64,000 nucleotides of DNA from positions 1 to 64,000 of the forward strand of contig CAKSIH010000006.1 in assembly GCA_934462705.1 (NCBI GenBank), given 5' to 3'. The DNA is from an uncultured Eubacteriales bacterium (GTDB lineage: Bacteria > Bacillota > Clostridia > Oscillospirales > Acutalibacteraceae). Made by a program: the position numbers and the translations under genes. This document shows positions 45,588-53,746 of this stretch, piece after piece. Numbering within the stretch: the stretch's first letter is position 1; every line of letters starts with the position of its first letter. The notes beneath the pieces are model-generated. The model was not told where the DNA came from, did no database searches, and saw only the letters and a program-made list of their open reading frames with translations.

Positions 45588-46598
45588 TTGAATGGGTTGG
45601 TTACAGAAGTTCCCTGTATTTTTAATGTTTTTGAGGATTCCGGTTTGCTTTTTTCGAAGGATAAAAGCAGGGCAGTTGGGATTGTAGGGATATCATCTGT
45701 TTGCGAAATGAATGAAATACACGAAATGAGAAGAATAAATGTTTCTAAAAAGATATTTGGAAGCAATAGTACAATTTCACAACTTTGTGAAATTGCCTTA
45801 AAAAATGGTGCTCCTAGGGTAATTGCAATTGCTGTTGAGAACTCATCTTTAGGGTATGAATATGGGTTTTCTCTTCTTGCAGATATTCCTGAAGTATCTG
45901 TTGTGATTTGTGATAATGAAAGTGTTGATGTAGGTCTTCTTTTAAAAAACAGTGTGAAAGTTGCATCTCAAAATCAAAAGGAAAGAATGGGGATTGTTTC
46001 TATAAGTAACGCAAGTGATAAGATTGCATGTGCAGAAAATTTCGACTGTGAAAGAATTATTATAGTTGCCCAAGATTGCATTGGTAATGAAATGGGTAAT
46101 GGATGCTTATTAACGGCTGCACTTGCAGGTATTATTGCAGGGTCTAAAGAGGTAATTATCCCCTTCAAAAACGTAAAACTTAATGGTATTTCGGCTGCTT
46201 TTAAAGATTTGTCATTATTTGAAGTCGATAATTATCTTAATGCGGGAATTACGCCATTTGAATATGAAAATAACCAGTTAAAACCGATGAAGGTTGTTAC
46301 TTCTGACTGTGGCTCTAATGATGTTAGCACCATATTAATTATAGATTATGTAGTAAAGTCTTTGCGAGCTGATTTAAAATCAATGTTTAAAAAAGAATAT
46401 AATGATAGCTTAACATTAAGTGCAATCGGAATTCAAACGAGAATTTTGTTAAATGATTTTTTTAATAATGGCATTATTAGTAATTTTTCAGTTTCTGAAA
46501 TTGCATCAGATGAAAATAATATATGTGATGTAAAAATTGAGTTTACACCAATTACTCTTGTAAACAGATTAAGCATTACTACAAATATAAGATTGTAG
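45588..46598 (+). CDS. Contractile tail sheath protein
   Basis: A 336-residue protein resembling the XkdK/gpFI-type sheath: an internal Rossmann-like part (VSVVICDN, IIAGSKEV) and a C-terminal sheath fold ending in the conserved pattern TPITLVNRLSITTNIRL. The sheath contracts to drive the tube through the envelope, so this particle is myovirus-like. TTG start after GGAG. It is shorter than most phage sheaths (often ~400 or more), fitting a compact version. Confidence 0.82.
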   Translation: MNGLVTEVPCIFNVFEDSGLLFSKDKSRAVGIVGISSVCEMNEIHEMRRINVSKKIFGSNSTISQLCEIALKNGAPRVIAIAVENSSLGYEYGFSLLADIPEVSVVICDNESVDVGLLLKNSVKVASQNQKERMGIVSISNASDKIACAENFDCERIIIVAQDCIGNEMGNGCLLTAALAGIIAGSKEVIIPFKNVKLNGISAAFKDLSLFEVDNYLNAGITPFEYENNQLKPMKVVTSDCGSNDVSTILIIDYVVKSLRADLKSMFKKEYNDSLTLSAIGIQTRILLNDFFNNGIISNFSVSEIASDENNICDVKIEFTPITLVNRLSITTNIRL

Positions 46599-46607
46599 GT
46601 GATTTTT

Positions 46608-46997
46608 ATGGTTGGAATCAATTTTCCTACAAATAAAGATGTGCATATAGAAGTAGAAGGGAAAATATTAGCCGCGGTAAATGGATATAAAATCAAATCA
46701 AAATGTGATAAAAGATACATCCGGTCATTTTGGAACAACGATCCCATTGGCATTTTGGCCGGGGATGTGATACATGAAATTGAACTTTCACGGATTTATC
46801 TTTACAGTAATGGGATTAACAATTACCAGGACTTTTTTGAATTGTCAGATTTTAATTTAGTCTTAGTAAAACCTGGGAAAAGGGTTGTTTATAAAAATTG
46901 CAAATGGACGCAAATTTCTGAAAGTATAAATGAACAAAGGATGCTAATTGAGGAAGCAATGCTAATCTCTAAAAAGCGTCATGTATTTGCAATTTAA
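46608..46997 (+). CDS. Tail tube protein (XkdM-like)
   Basis: A 129-residue protein with a hydrophilic beta pattern directly after the sheath, where the tube protein lies. It opens KDVHIEVEGKILAAVNG, similar to the start of XkdM-type tube proteins. The ATG at 46608 follows AGGTG by 6 nt. It ends at 46997; the next protein in normal order would be a tail-assembly chaperone and the tape measure, which are missing. Confidence 0.75.
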   Translation: MVGINFPTNKDVHIEVEGKILAAVNGYKIKSKCDKRYIRSFWNNDPIGILAGDVIHEIELSRIYLYSNGINNYQDFFELSDFNLVLVKPGKRVVYKNCKWTQISESINEQRMLIEEAMLISKKRHVFAI

Positions 46998-47082
46998 TTT
47001 TAAAGAATAAAATTATTGTTGAAATTATAAGCTTTTAATAATTATGGGAATAAATTAATTATAAGTGAGATGATTGACATTA

Positions 47083-47244
47083 ATGGAATTTGTTTTTGAA
47101 AATATGCCGACTAATTTAATTGAAGATCCAGTAAATAAAGTAAATCAAGAAATAAGTATGGAACAAATTTGTAGTAACATTGAGCAAGATGCAAGACGTT
47201 ATAAAAAGTTTTTAGGGGATGATGGAAAGATGATATATATATGA
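47083..47244 (+). CDS. Small 53-residue ORF at the missing tape-measure position
   Basis: The frame from ATG 47083 to TGA 47242-47244 encodes 53 residues (…EQICSNIEQDARRYKKFL…) and overlaps the LysM gene start by ATGA. The ribosome site is weak. It occupies the gap between tube and LysM genes where the tail chaperone and tape measure would be. It may be a remnant of one of these, or a coupling leader. No family recognised. Confidence 0.45.
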   Translation: MEFVFENMPTNLIEDPVNKVNQEISMEQICSNIEQDARRYKKFLGDDGKMIYI

Positions 47245-47765
47245 TTATTGACAATATGAGATTTGGTGATTATATATGGCCTCATAATCCGGAGAACATT
47301 AATATTTCAAGTTTACGTAATGTAAAAGAACTATTTTTACCGTTTGCAGGAAGTGTGTTTCAAGACTATGGAAGAAAAAAAAGAGTCGTGAAAGGTACAG
47401 GAGAATTTTTTGGCGAAAAATGTACAGATCAGTTTGAAGAATTGTTTTATGTATATAATAAAGAAAATCGAAATATGCTTTATATTCCTGAGATATCACA
47501 ATTTACTGCTTTATTTAAAAATCTGGAAATTACCTGTAATACAATTCCCAATTTAATAATGTACAAATTTGAGTTTTGGGAGGTTACTGAAACTGCATAT
47601 GGGAATGAGAATAACAATAAAAAGTATCATATAGTAAAAGAAGGGGAAAATCTTTTTTCTATAGCAAAAATGTATGGGGTTCCTCTAGCTAATATTTTTA
47701 ATTTAAACCCATCAATAAAAAATTTAAACAGCTTAGAGGTAGGTAAAAGGGTGATTTTAAGTTGA
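47241..47765 (+). CDS. LysM-domain tail protein (XkdP-like)
   Basis: A 174-residue protein with an N-terminal tail-associated domain (~1-125) and a C-terminal LysM module (HIVKEGENLFSIAKMYG...VGKRVIL). In PBSX-type tails XkdP sits between the tape measure and hub. The LysM could bind peptidoglycan or guide assembly. Overlaps the ORF before and the hub after (TTG at 47762). Confidence 0.85.
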   Translation: MIIDNMRFGDYIWPHNPENINISSLRNVKELFLPFAGSVFQDYGRKKRVVKGTGEFFGEKCTDQFEELFYVYNKENRNMLYIPEISQFTALFKNLEITCNTIPNLIMYKFEFWEVTETAYGNENNNKKYHIVKEGENLFSIAKMYGVPLANIFNLNPSIKNLNSLEVGKRVILS

Positions 47766-48691
47766 TATACGTAGGAAAAACTGTAGATAAAGAAATGGTA
47801 TATTTGGGAAGTGCTTATAGTGTAGTTCTTAATAAAACAAAGGGAGTACCTGCAGATGATATAACGGTGAATTTTGCAATTTACAAAGAAATTCCAGAAC
47901 TTATTAGTATATCAGCTTATTTAAATGAAGAACTATATTTTTATGGATTAATAGATGAACAAAAAATATTTTATTCAAATCAAGGTTTATTTTTAAGACT
48001 AACTGCAAGAAATATGGCCGCATATTTGCTTGACAATGAAGCATTACCAACAACGTATTGTCTGCCATCTTTAGATTTAATCTTTAAAAAAAATATAGAA
48101 CCATATGGGTTTAAAAAAATTATAGGAAATAAGCAAACTTTTGCTACCCAATTTGTAGTTTCTAAAGGTATGAGTGAGTGGGAGGTTTTGGAACAGTTTT
48201 GTAGTAAATATCTTAAGGTTTATCCGATTGTAAAGGAAAATGGTATTATAGATGCAACGGGAATATCACAAAGTGAACCTATAAAGTTTTCAAATATTGA
48301 AAAGGGGGTTCAGTATATCTCTTTATTTGAGAACATAAAAAGGTATGATATGATATCTAATGTTTACATAAGAACTAAAAAAGAAGGCTCTTATGATATG
48401 GCAATACGGGATGTAGATGTGCTGAACAGAGGTATTATTAGAAAAAGGTATTTAAATGCAGTAGAAACGGAAAAAGCAGCCATAAGTGGGGAGCTTTTAA
48501 TAGATAATTCAAAAGAAAGGTCTTATGAAGTAGGGATTGTTTGTTGTGGGGCTATAAATGTAAGTATAGGAGATAGAGCTTATATATGTGATACTGTTTT
48601 AGGGGAAATTCAAGATATGTACGTTTCAAATGTAAAATATGTCCTTAATAAAAGTAATGAGATAACTGAAATAACTTTATATAAGAGGTAA
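47762..48691 (+). CDS. Baseplate hub protein (XkdQ/gpD-like)
   Basis: A 309-residue protein with the hub fold pattern: early LTARNMAAYLLDNEA then GMSEWEVLEQFC and a C-terminal OB-type part. It would form the centre of the baseplate and hold the spike. TTG start overlapping the previous stop. Confidence 0.82.
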   Translation: MIYVGKTVDKEMVYLGSAYSVVLNKTKGVPADDITVNFAIYKEIPELISISAYLNEELYFYGLIDEQKIFYSNQGLFLRLTARNMAAYLLDNEALPTTYCLPSLDLIFKKNIEPYGFKKIIGNKQTFATQFVVSKGMSEWEVLEQFCSKYLKVYPIVKENGIIDATGISQSEPIKFSNIEKGVQYISLFENIKRYDMISNVYIRTKKEGSYDMAIRDVDVLNRGIIRKRYLNAVETEKAAISGELLIDNSKERSYEVGIVCCGAINVSIGDRAYICDTVLGEIQDMYVSNVKYVLNKSNEITEITLYKR

Positions 48692-48697
48692 TGTGAA

Positions 48698-49030
48698 ATG
48701 TGGCTTTCAAAGGAAATTTGTGAAGGTAAAGTAGATTCTAATAAGGCAGATATAGGTCCGATAAATGGTATTGTAGGGAACACAGTTACCGTTCAGGGAA
48801 AGCAAGAATATAGAGAAATACCTTTATCACTTCCCTTTGGCTTTATAGCAAAGCCAAAGGAAGGAACTAAGGGGGTAGTTATGTCAACTGAAAATGGCTA
48901 TATCTGTTCAGGAACTATACCGGATAATATAAAATTGGAACCAGGGGAAGTAATGTTATATTCATGGGGTGGAGCAAGCATAATTTTAAAAAATAATGGA
49001 CAAGTTTTAATAAACGGAGCAGCATATTGA
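48698..49030 (+). CDS. Short baseplate spike protein (gpV-like)
   Basis: A 110-residue beta-rich protein (GPINGIVGNTVTVQG, PFGFIAKPKEGTKGVVMS) between hub and gp25, where the membrane-piercing spike is encoded. It has only the OB-fold half and lacks the long triple-stranded tip of gpV. Confidence 0.75.
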   Translation: MWLSKEICEGKVDSNKADIGPINGIVGNTVTVQGKQEYREIPLSLPFGFIAKPKEGTKGVVMSTENGYICSGTIPDNIKLEPGEVMLYSWGGASIILKNNGQVLINGAAY

Positions 49031-49051
49031 TTGTAGGCGGGGTGTTAACCA

Positions 49052-49399
49052 TTGGATACAGCTTTAAACAAGGGCGACTTTTATACTAATGATAGAAATC
49101 GTCTTGTTACAATTTATGATAATGAAGAACTTTTACAAAGAGCGCTTATAAGGCTTTGTGTAAAAAGGGGAAGCTTCATTTACGATAAAAACTTAGGAAG
49201 CAGGCTTTACACTTTAACACACAATACCAGGGACATTAAAACCAAGGTGATTGCTTACGCTAAGGAAGCACTATTAGATATGAATGGTATTACTGTTGAT
49301 GATGTAGAAGTAAGTTTTTCAAATAATTTAAATAACCTAAATTTAAACTTTATTTTAATAATTCATAATGAAAAATTTGAAAGGACGGTGACTATATAA
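49052..49399 (+). CDS. Baseplate wedge protein (gp25/XkdS-like)
   Basis: A 115-residue gp25-family protein: YDNEELLQRALIRL, then RGSFIYDKNLGSRLY (typical loop of gp25) and a C-terminal beta strand. The gp25 fold links the baseplate to sheath assembly. TTG start after GGCGGGG. The end overlaps the next ATG. Confidence 0.87.
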   Translation: MDTALNKGDFYTNDRNRLVTIYDNEELLQRALIRLCVKRGSFIYDKNLGSRLYTLTHNTRDIKTKVIAYAKEALLDMNGITVDDVEVSFSNNLNNLNLNFILIIHNEKFERTVTI

Positions 49400-50463
49400 T
49401 GGAAACATATGAAGAAATTTTATTAAGAATGCAAGATAAATACAAAAAAATTACAGGATGTGATGCCGATGATGCCTCTGACATAGGAATAAGATTAAAA
49501 GTTTTAGCAGGTGAGTTATTATCTATAGAAGCAAATATTGACTGGCTAAAAAATCAAATGTTTGCACAAACTGCAACAGGAAAGCAACTTGAATATCATG
49601 CTTCTGAAAGAGGCCTTAAAAGAAAGGCTGCTTTATGTTCTACTGGTACACTTTCATTTTCAAGAGAATCTGCTCTTGACTATGATGTATTAATTCCAAA
49701 GGGTACTGTATGTTCAACAACAGGAGTCAATGGGACTAGATATGAAACTACAGATGATGCAGTTTTAGATGCAGGTAAGCTTTCAATTACTGTCAATGCG
49801 CAATCTTGTGAAGGTGGAGCGGATAAAAATGCGTCTAAAGGAAGTGTCACAGTTATGGTGGATCCACCGGCTGGTATAACGAGTGTAACTAACGAAGCGG
49901 CATTTATTGGCTGTGCTGCTGAAGAAACAGACGATGAACTGCGAGCTAGAATTTTAAATAGTTATAAAAACATATCTAATGGAACAAATTCAGCTTTTTA
50001 TAAAGAAGAAATTTTAAAGTATGATGGAGTACATTCTGTTAGTGTTGTTCCATTGGCTAGGGGAAATGGTACGGTTGATATATATGTAGCCGGTAAAGGG
50101 GAAACTTTAAGCAGTGATATTATAAGTAAGATACAGTCAGGTATAGACAAATTAAGGGAAATAAATGTTGATATAAAAATAAAAAGCCCTACACTAGTTA
50201 AAACAGGGGTAAAGGTTAATATTTATGTTGAGGAAGGATATACATTTAGTAATGTAAAAAATGACTGTATTTCTGCAATTACAGATTATTATAACAATTT
50301 GGGAATAGGCGAGCCGTTGCTGCTTGCTGACATTGGTGAAGTAATTTATCATATAGAAGGTGTAAAAAACTATATTTATCCACTTGGAGGAAATTTAGAT
50401 GTGAGTGCTACGTCGAGTCAGTTAATAGTTTGTGAGGGGATAATCATAAATGAAGGGACATAA
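49399..50463 (+). CDS. Baseplate J protein (XkdT/gpJ-like)
   Basis: A 354-residue baseplate J family protein with clear family features: EEILLRMQDKYKKITG near the start, GTVCSTTGVNGTRYETT, AAEETDDELRARILN and VSVVPLARGNGTVDIYV. It forms the baseplate wedge with gpI. Confidence 0.92.
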   Translation: METYEEILLRMQDKYKKITGCDADDASDIGIRLKVLAGELLSIEANIDWLKNQMFAQTATGKQLEYHASERGLKRKAALCSTGTLSFSRESALDYDVLIPKGTVCSTTGVNGTRYETTDDAVLDAGKLSITVNAQSCEGGADKNASKGSVTVMVDPPAGITSVTNEAAFIGCAAEETDDELRARILNSYKNISNGTNSAFYKEEILKYDGVHSVSVVPLARGNGTVDIYVAGKGETLSSDIISKIQSGIDKLREINVDIKIKSPTLVKTGVKVNIYVEEGYTFSNVKNDCISAITDYYNNLGIGEPLLLADIGEVIYHIEGVKNYIYPLGGNLDVSATSSQLIVCEGIIINEGT

Positions 50464-50469
50464 AGATTA

Positions 50470-51036
50470 ATGGAAAGTATAAATTTATTTGTATCAAAAC
50501 TAAAACCACTCGGGCTGTATAATCTTAATCAGGGAACATTGATTTATGCAGAACTTGCATCATATGCAGTGGCGCTTGATGTTATTTATGATAAATTAAA
50601 AGAAATAGAAAGAGAAATGTTTGTAGATACAGCAGAAAGCTATGGTCTTACTTTAAGAGAAAAAGCATTTGGCTATAAAAGAAGCAATGTTTCAACGACT
50701 GTAAGAAGAGAAATGCTTAATTATAGAAGTAGTATTACATCTAATAATTTTAATAAAGAAAAAATTAAAGACGCGTTAGTGGCCTCTGGCATAGATGGGT
50801 ATATTATAGAAGTCCCAAGTGAATATTTAATGCACATTAACTGTCTTAAGGTGATAGATACAGAAGTGTCAAATGAGGAAGCTGAAAGTAGAGCTAAGAA
50901 ATTTATGCCTGCACACATTGAAACTATTTTTGATTTTAGGCCATTGCAATGGAGTTACATAGATAGTATGGATTTAACCTTTATGGAAATGGATTCTAAC
51001 GATTTAACATGGGACGAAATAGATAATTATATGTAA
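50470..51036 (+). CDS. Baseplate wedge protein gpI/XkdU-like (YmfQ family)
   Basis: A 188-residue protein directly after gpJ, as is normal. It shows the YmfQ/DUF2313 pattern with LKEIEREMFVDTA and FGYKRS, and ends in acidic Trp-rich strands (WSYIDS, LTWDEID). It likely caps the baseplate rim and carries the fibre. Confidence 0.82.
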   Translation: MESINLFVSKLKPLGLYNLNQGTLIYAELASYAVALDVIYDKLKEIEREMFVDTAESYGLTLREKAFGYKRSNVSTTVRREMLNYRSSITSNNFNKEKIKDALVASGIDGYIIEVPSEYLMHINCLKVIDTEVSNEEAESRAKKFMPAHIETIFDFRPLQWSYIDSMDLTFMEMDSNDLTWDEIDNYM

Positions 51037-51049
51037 AGGAGTGACTTAT

Positions 51050-51526
51050 ATGCCAACATCTAATAAAACAACAAAATTAAACTTAAATAGTTGGCTTAGC
51101 ACGGATAAGCCAAAAAGAGAGGATTTTGTAAGCGACAACAATATTATAGACAATATTTTAGGTTCACATATAGCAAATGAAATCATGCATTTATCAACTA
51201 GTGACAGAGAAAGTTTGGCGAATCCATTTTATTTTGATATATTAGTGGGTACAGGAGCAAGTTCTTATACTCACACACTTGATATAACTCCCAAATTTGT
51301 ACTGGTATATTTAAAAAATAAACCATTAATAAAGTATGATTCTAATAATTCATGTACAGTATGTAATTGTGGTATAGCAGTGTCCGGCTGTGGTGGTACA
51401 GAGGGAATAACTTTAAATGAAAATTGCTTAAAGTTAAACCAAAGCCAGAATTATCCTGCCGAAGGTGGAACATATATTAACTTGAATACTAACGGTGGTC
51501 AATATATTTGTATTGCTCTACGATAA
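51050..51526 (+). CDS. Short tail fibre or receptor-binding protein
   Basis: A 158-residue protein opening SNKTTKLNLNSWLSTDKPKR, a start typical of clostridial tail-fibre proteins at the end of the tail module. The remainder is variable, with a Cys cluster (SCTVCNCG). The ATG at 51050 lies after AAGGAG. No fibre chaperone, holin or lysin follows; a terminator comes next. Confidence 0.75.
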   Translation: MPTSNKTTKLNLNSWLSTDKPKREDFVSDNNIIDNILGSHIANEIMHLSTSDRESLANPFYFDILVGTGASSYTHTLDITPKFVLVYLKNKPLIKYDSNNSCTVCNCGIAVSGCGGTEGITLNENCLKLNQSQNYPAEGGTYINLNTNGGQYICIALR

Positions 51527-51600
51527 TATCTTTATATAAATTAAATTAAGGTGATACATAAATTAAGTAAGATAAAATTAAATTTTCTACAAATATAATA

Positions 51601-51632
51601 AAAAAGCTGAGAATATTACTCAGCTTTTTTTA
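51601..51632 (+). terminator. Terminator at the end of the phage-like cluster
   Basis: AAAAAGCTGAG (51601-51611) pairs with CTCAGCTTTTT (51619-51629) around a 7-nt loop and is followed by T. Confidence 0.9.
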
Positions 51633-51661
51633 TTGACTTATTAGAATTTTTAATTTATAAT
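51633..51661 (+). promoter_or_regulatory. Predicted sigma-A promoter for galU
   Basis: TTGACT (51633-51638) and TATAAT (51656-51661) with a 17-bp spacer, beginning right after the phage-cluster terminator. Confidence 0.75.
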
Positions 51662-51696
51662 ACGTATATAAATTTTATAGGAAAGTAGGAAATTGT

Positions 51697-52704
51697 ATGT
51701 TAAAAAAAATAGGCAAGTTTGTTTCTCGAAAATTTTTTAAAGTATTTTTTTACGTGCTTATAGCTATTTCTTTTGTTTCTGTAAGTATTAATACATTTGC
51801 TACAACACCAATTAATAAGGAAGTGCATACGAATATGAAAGTAACCAAAGCAATAATACCAGCAGCGGGGCTAGGCACACGGGTATTACCTGCGACGAAA
51901 GCATTACCCAAAGAAATGTATCCAATAGTTGACAAACCGGCAATTCAATACATAGTTGAAGAGGCTGTAAGATCAGGAATTACTGATATTTTAATAATAA
52001 CAAACCGTGGAAAAGGGTTAATGGAGGATCATTTTGACAGGGCTCCGGAGTTGGAATCTAAACTTCTTGAAAATTCTAAAACTGAAATGTTTGAAGAGGT
52101 TAAAGAAATTTCTAATCTTGCAAATGTGTACTTTATTAGACAAAAAGAGACTAAAGGCCTTGGCCATGCAGTAAGATGTGCAAAGTCCTTTGTTGGTAAT
52201 GAACCTTTTGCTGTTCTTTACGGTGACGACGTTATTATAGGGAAGGACCCTGCTTGTGCTCAGCTTATACGAGCTTATGAGGAATTTGGAAAATCGGTTG
52301 TTGGGGTAAATAAAGTTTCTGAAGAGGCAATTTTAAAATACAGTTCTTTAAAAGTAGAGCCTTTGAGGGATAATATTTTTAACTGTACAGATATGATCGA
52401 AAAACCTTCAAAAGACAAAATAATGTCTCTTTACTCCATATTAGGGCGTTGTGTGTTAACGCCAGATATTTTCGACATTCTCGACAATACTTTACCTGGA
52501 GCTGGCGGTGAAATTCAGCTTACTGATGCTATGAAAGTCTTAGCTCAAAATGGCGGAATTACTGCTGTTGAATTCACTGGAAAGAGGTATGATATAGGTA
52601 ATAAATTTGGAATTGTTCAAGCTTGTGTAGAAGTAGCGCTTAAACATCAAGAAATTGGACATTCGTTTGCGAAGTATATTAAAGATTTATCACAGACTTT
52701 ATAA
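51697..52704 (+). CDS. galU: UTP-glucose-1-phosphate uridylyltransferase with signal-like N-terminal extension
   Basis: Residues 47-335 are a full-length GalU: MKVTKAIIPAAGLGTRVLPA, later VLYGDDVI and GAGGEIQLTDAM. It makes UDP-glucose for surface glycans. The ORF has 46 extra residues that look like a signal peptide or membrane anchor (Lys/Arg-rich start, hydrophobic core about residues 15-32, then TFATT). The ATG at 51697 has AGGA 6 nt upstream; the classic GalU start ATG 51835 has AAGGAAGTG about 10 nt upstream, so either or both may be used. An exported GalU would lack UTP, so the extension is odd. A terminator follows. Confidence 0.88.
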   Translation: MLKKIGKFVSRKFFKVFFYVLIAISFVSVSINTFATTPINKEVHTNMKVTKAIIPAAGLGTRVLPATKALPKEMYPIVDKPAIQYIVEEAVRSGITDILIITNRGKGLMEDHFDRAPELESKLLENSKTEMFEEVKEISNLANVYFIRQKETKGLGHAVRCAKSFVGNEPFAVLYGDDVIIGKDPACAQLIRAYEEFGKSVVGVNKVSEEAILKYSSLKVEPLRDNIFNCTDMIEKPSKDKIMSLYSILGRCVLTPDIFDILDNTLPGAGGEIQLTDAMKVLAQNGGITAVEFTGKRYDIGNKFGIVQACVEVALKHQEIGHSFAKYIKDLSQTL

Positions 52705-52705
52705 T

Positions 52706-52745
52706 AAAAGAGAACCACCTTTTAAAGGGTGGTTCTCTTTTATTT
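52706..52745. terminator. Bidirectional terminator between galU and vanY-like gene
   Basis: AAAAGAGAACCACC (52706-52719) pairs with GGTGGTTCTCTTTT (52728-52741), A-rich on one side and T-rich on the other, so it serves both convergent genes. Confidence 0.88.
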
Positions 52746-52750
52746 ATTAC

Positions 52751-53635
52751 TTAATTATTTAAAAAGTTTATATACTCTTCTAAGCATAGATTTTTTTCAT
52801 TCATAATTTTAGCATGTTCCTCACCAACATATCTAAAATGCCATGGTTCAAAAACAATATTAGTAATATGAGATTTCTCTTTTCGATACCTTAAAACAAA
52901 TCCATAGTTTGCACTATTTTTTTCTAACCAATTATATTCTTTCGACTTAAAAAAGTCATCTCTCACACCATTAAAATCAACTGCAAGACCAGTGTTATGC
53001 TCACTTTTACCAGGTTCAGCCACAACATTTGAGGCTAAACGTTTAGCTTCTTCTAAATTACGAGCATTTTTTCTCTGAGACTCAACTTCTTTATTGTAAA
53101 GTACTTCTTGCCTTGCAGGGCTTCTATACGCTGATGAAATCCATAAATTTATTCCTTCTTTTGAAGCATCATTAATCATTTTGTAAAGACTATCTTTCAT
53201 TATACTGCTAACCTGAACCTCTTTAAAGCTGACAATATCGCTTTGATAACCTTTTGGTAAAGGGTTATCTTTGTTAACTACTATTAAATTAGGTTCACAG
53301 CTTTGGTTCCATGATTCAAAGTTTGTATTTTGAGATAAAGGGTTATTTATCTCGCTTGTTATTTCAGGGCTTTTGACTTTGGACACAGAAATGGCTTCCG
53401 TGCTTTCTTGAGGATCACTGATATTACCTTTAAAGTCTTGCTCTTGCGATAATGAGATGTTTGAATCTGAATTAGACTCGTTCAAGCTTTTTTCTTGAGA
53501 TGGTGAAGGATTTAATTTGAATAAAAAATACGAACTTATTGATATTCCTCCAACTAGCGCTACAGCAATGCCTGTAAATATAACCTTTTTGCTTGATTTT
53601 TTTGTTGTTTTAAAATGTTGTTTAGTCTTTTTCAT
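52751..53635 (-). CDS. Membrane-anchored D-alanyl-D-alanine carboxypeptidase (VanY/M15B)
   Basis: A 294-residue protein with an N-terminal Lys-rich tail and one transmembrane segment (~residues 20-38), a Ser/Asn-rich linker, then an M15 peptidase domain. The zinc-site motifs are complete: SAYRSPARQ, SEHNTGLAVDFNG and EPWHFRYVG. It trims the terminal D-Ala of peptidoglycan stem peptides outside the membrane. ATG 53635 lies 9 nt after AGG; the ATG at 53644 overlaps that site. No vancomycin-resistance genes are near. Confidence 0.92.
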   Translation of the reverse strand: MKKTKQHFKTTKKSSKKVIFTGIAVALVGGISISSYFLFKLNPSPSQEKSLNESNSDSNISLSQEQDFKGNISDPQESTEAISVSKVKSPEITSEINNPLSQNTNFESWNQSCEPNLIVVNKDNPLPKGYQSDIVSFKEVQVSSIMKDSLYKMINDASKEGINLWISSAYRSPARQEVLYNKEVESQRKNARNLEEAKRLASNVVAEPGKSEHNTGLAVDFNGVRDDFFKSKEYNWLEKNSANYGFVLRYRKEKSHITNIVFEPWHFRYVGEEHAKIMNEKNLCLEEYINFLNN

Positions 53636-53666
53636 TTTTACCATCCTAAAAATCTTATTTTATTTT

Positions 53667-53695
53667 ATTATAACACAATAAATCAAATTATTCAA
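53667..53695 (-). promoter_or_regulatory. Predicted promoter for the carboxypeptidase gene
   Basis: On the minus strand, TTGAAT (53690-53695) and TATAAT (53667-53672) with a 17-bp spacer. Confidence 0.6.
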
Positions 53696-53700
53696 TGAAA

Positions 53701-53738
53701 CGAGGCAATTGTGCTTAATAATATGCTCAATTGCCTCG
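53701..53738. terminator. Hairpin after the ABC exporter operon
   Basis: CGAGGCAATTG (53701-53711) pairs with CAATTGCCTCG (53728-53738), 9 bp past the stop of the exporter gene. The T tract is modest. Confidence 0.65.
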
Positions 53739-53746
53739 CATTTATT

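Larger units (their letters stand above)
39370..51526 (+). mobile_element. Compact PBSX-like head and contractile-tail gene cluster
   Basis: Eighteen frames on one strand, mostly overlapping or separated by a few bases, encode a complete packaging, head and contractile tail set in standard order. No integrase, repressor, replication, holin or lysin gene is present, and the tape-measure position is vacant. All frames are open with no internal stop. No attachment repeats or tRNA were found at either edge. Flanking genes are ordinary chromosomal ones with their own terminators and promoter. It may be a domesticated particle of the PBSX/gene-transfer-agent kind or a shortened prophage. Confidence 0.8.

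Noticed and set aside
39225..51700. Attachment-site repeats at the edges of the phage-like cluster
   Set aside because: I compared the two flanks by eye and found no shared direct repeat beyond AT-rich words, and no tRNA gene.
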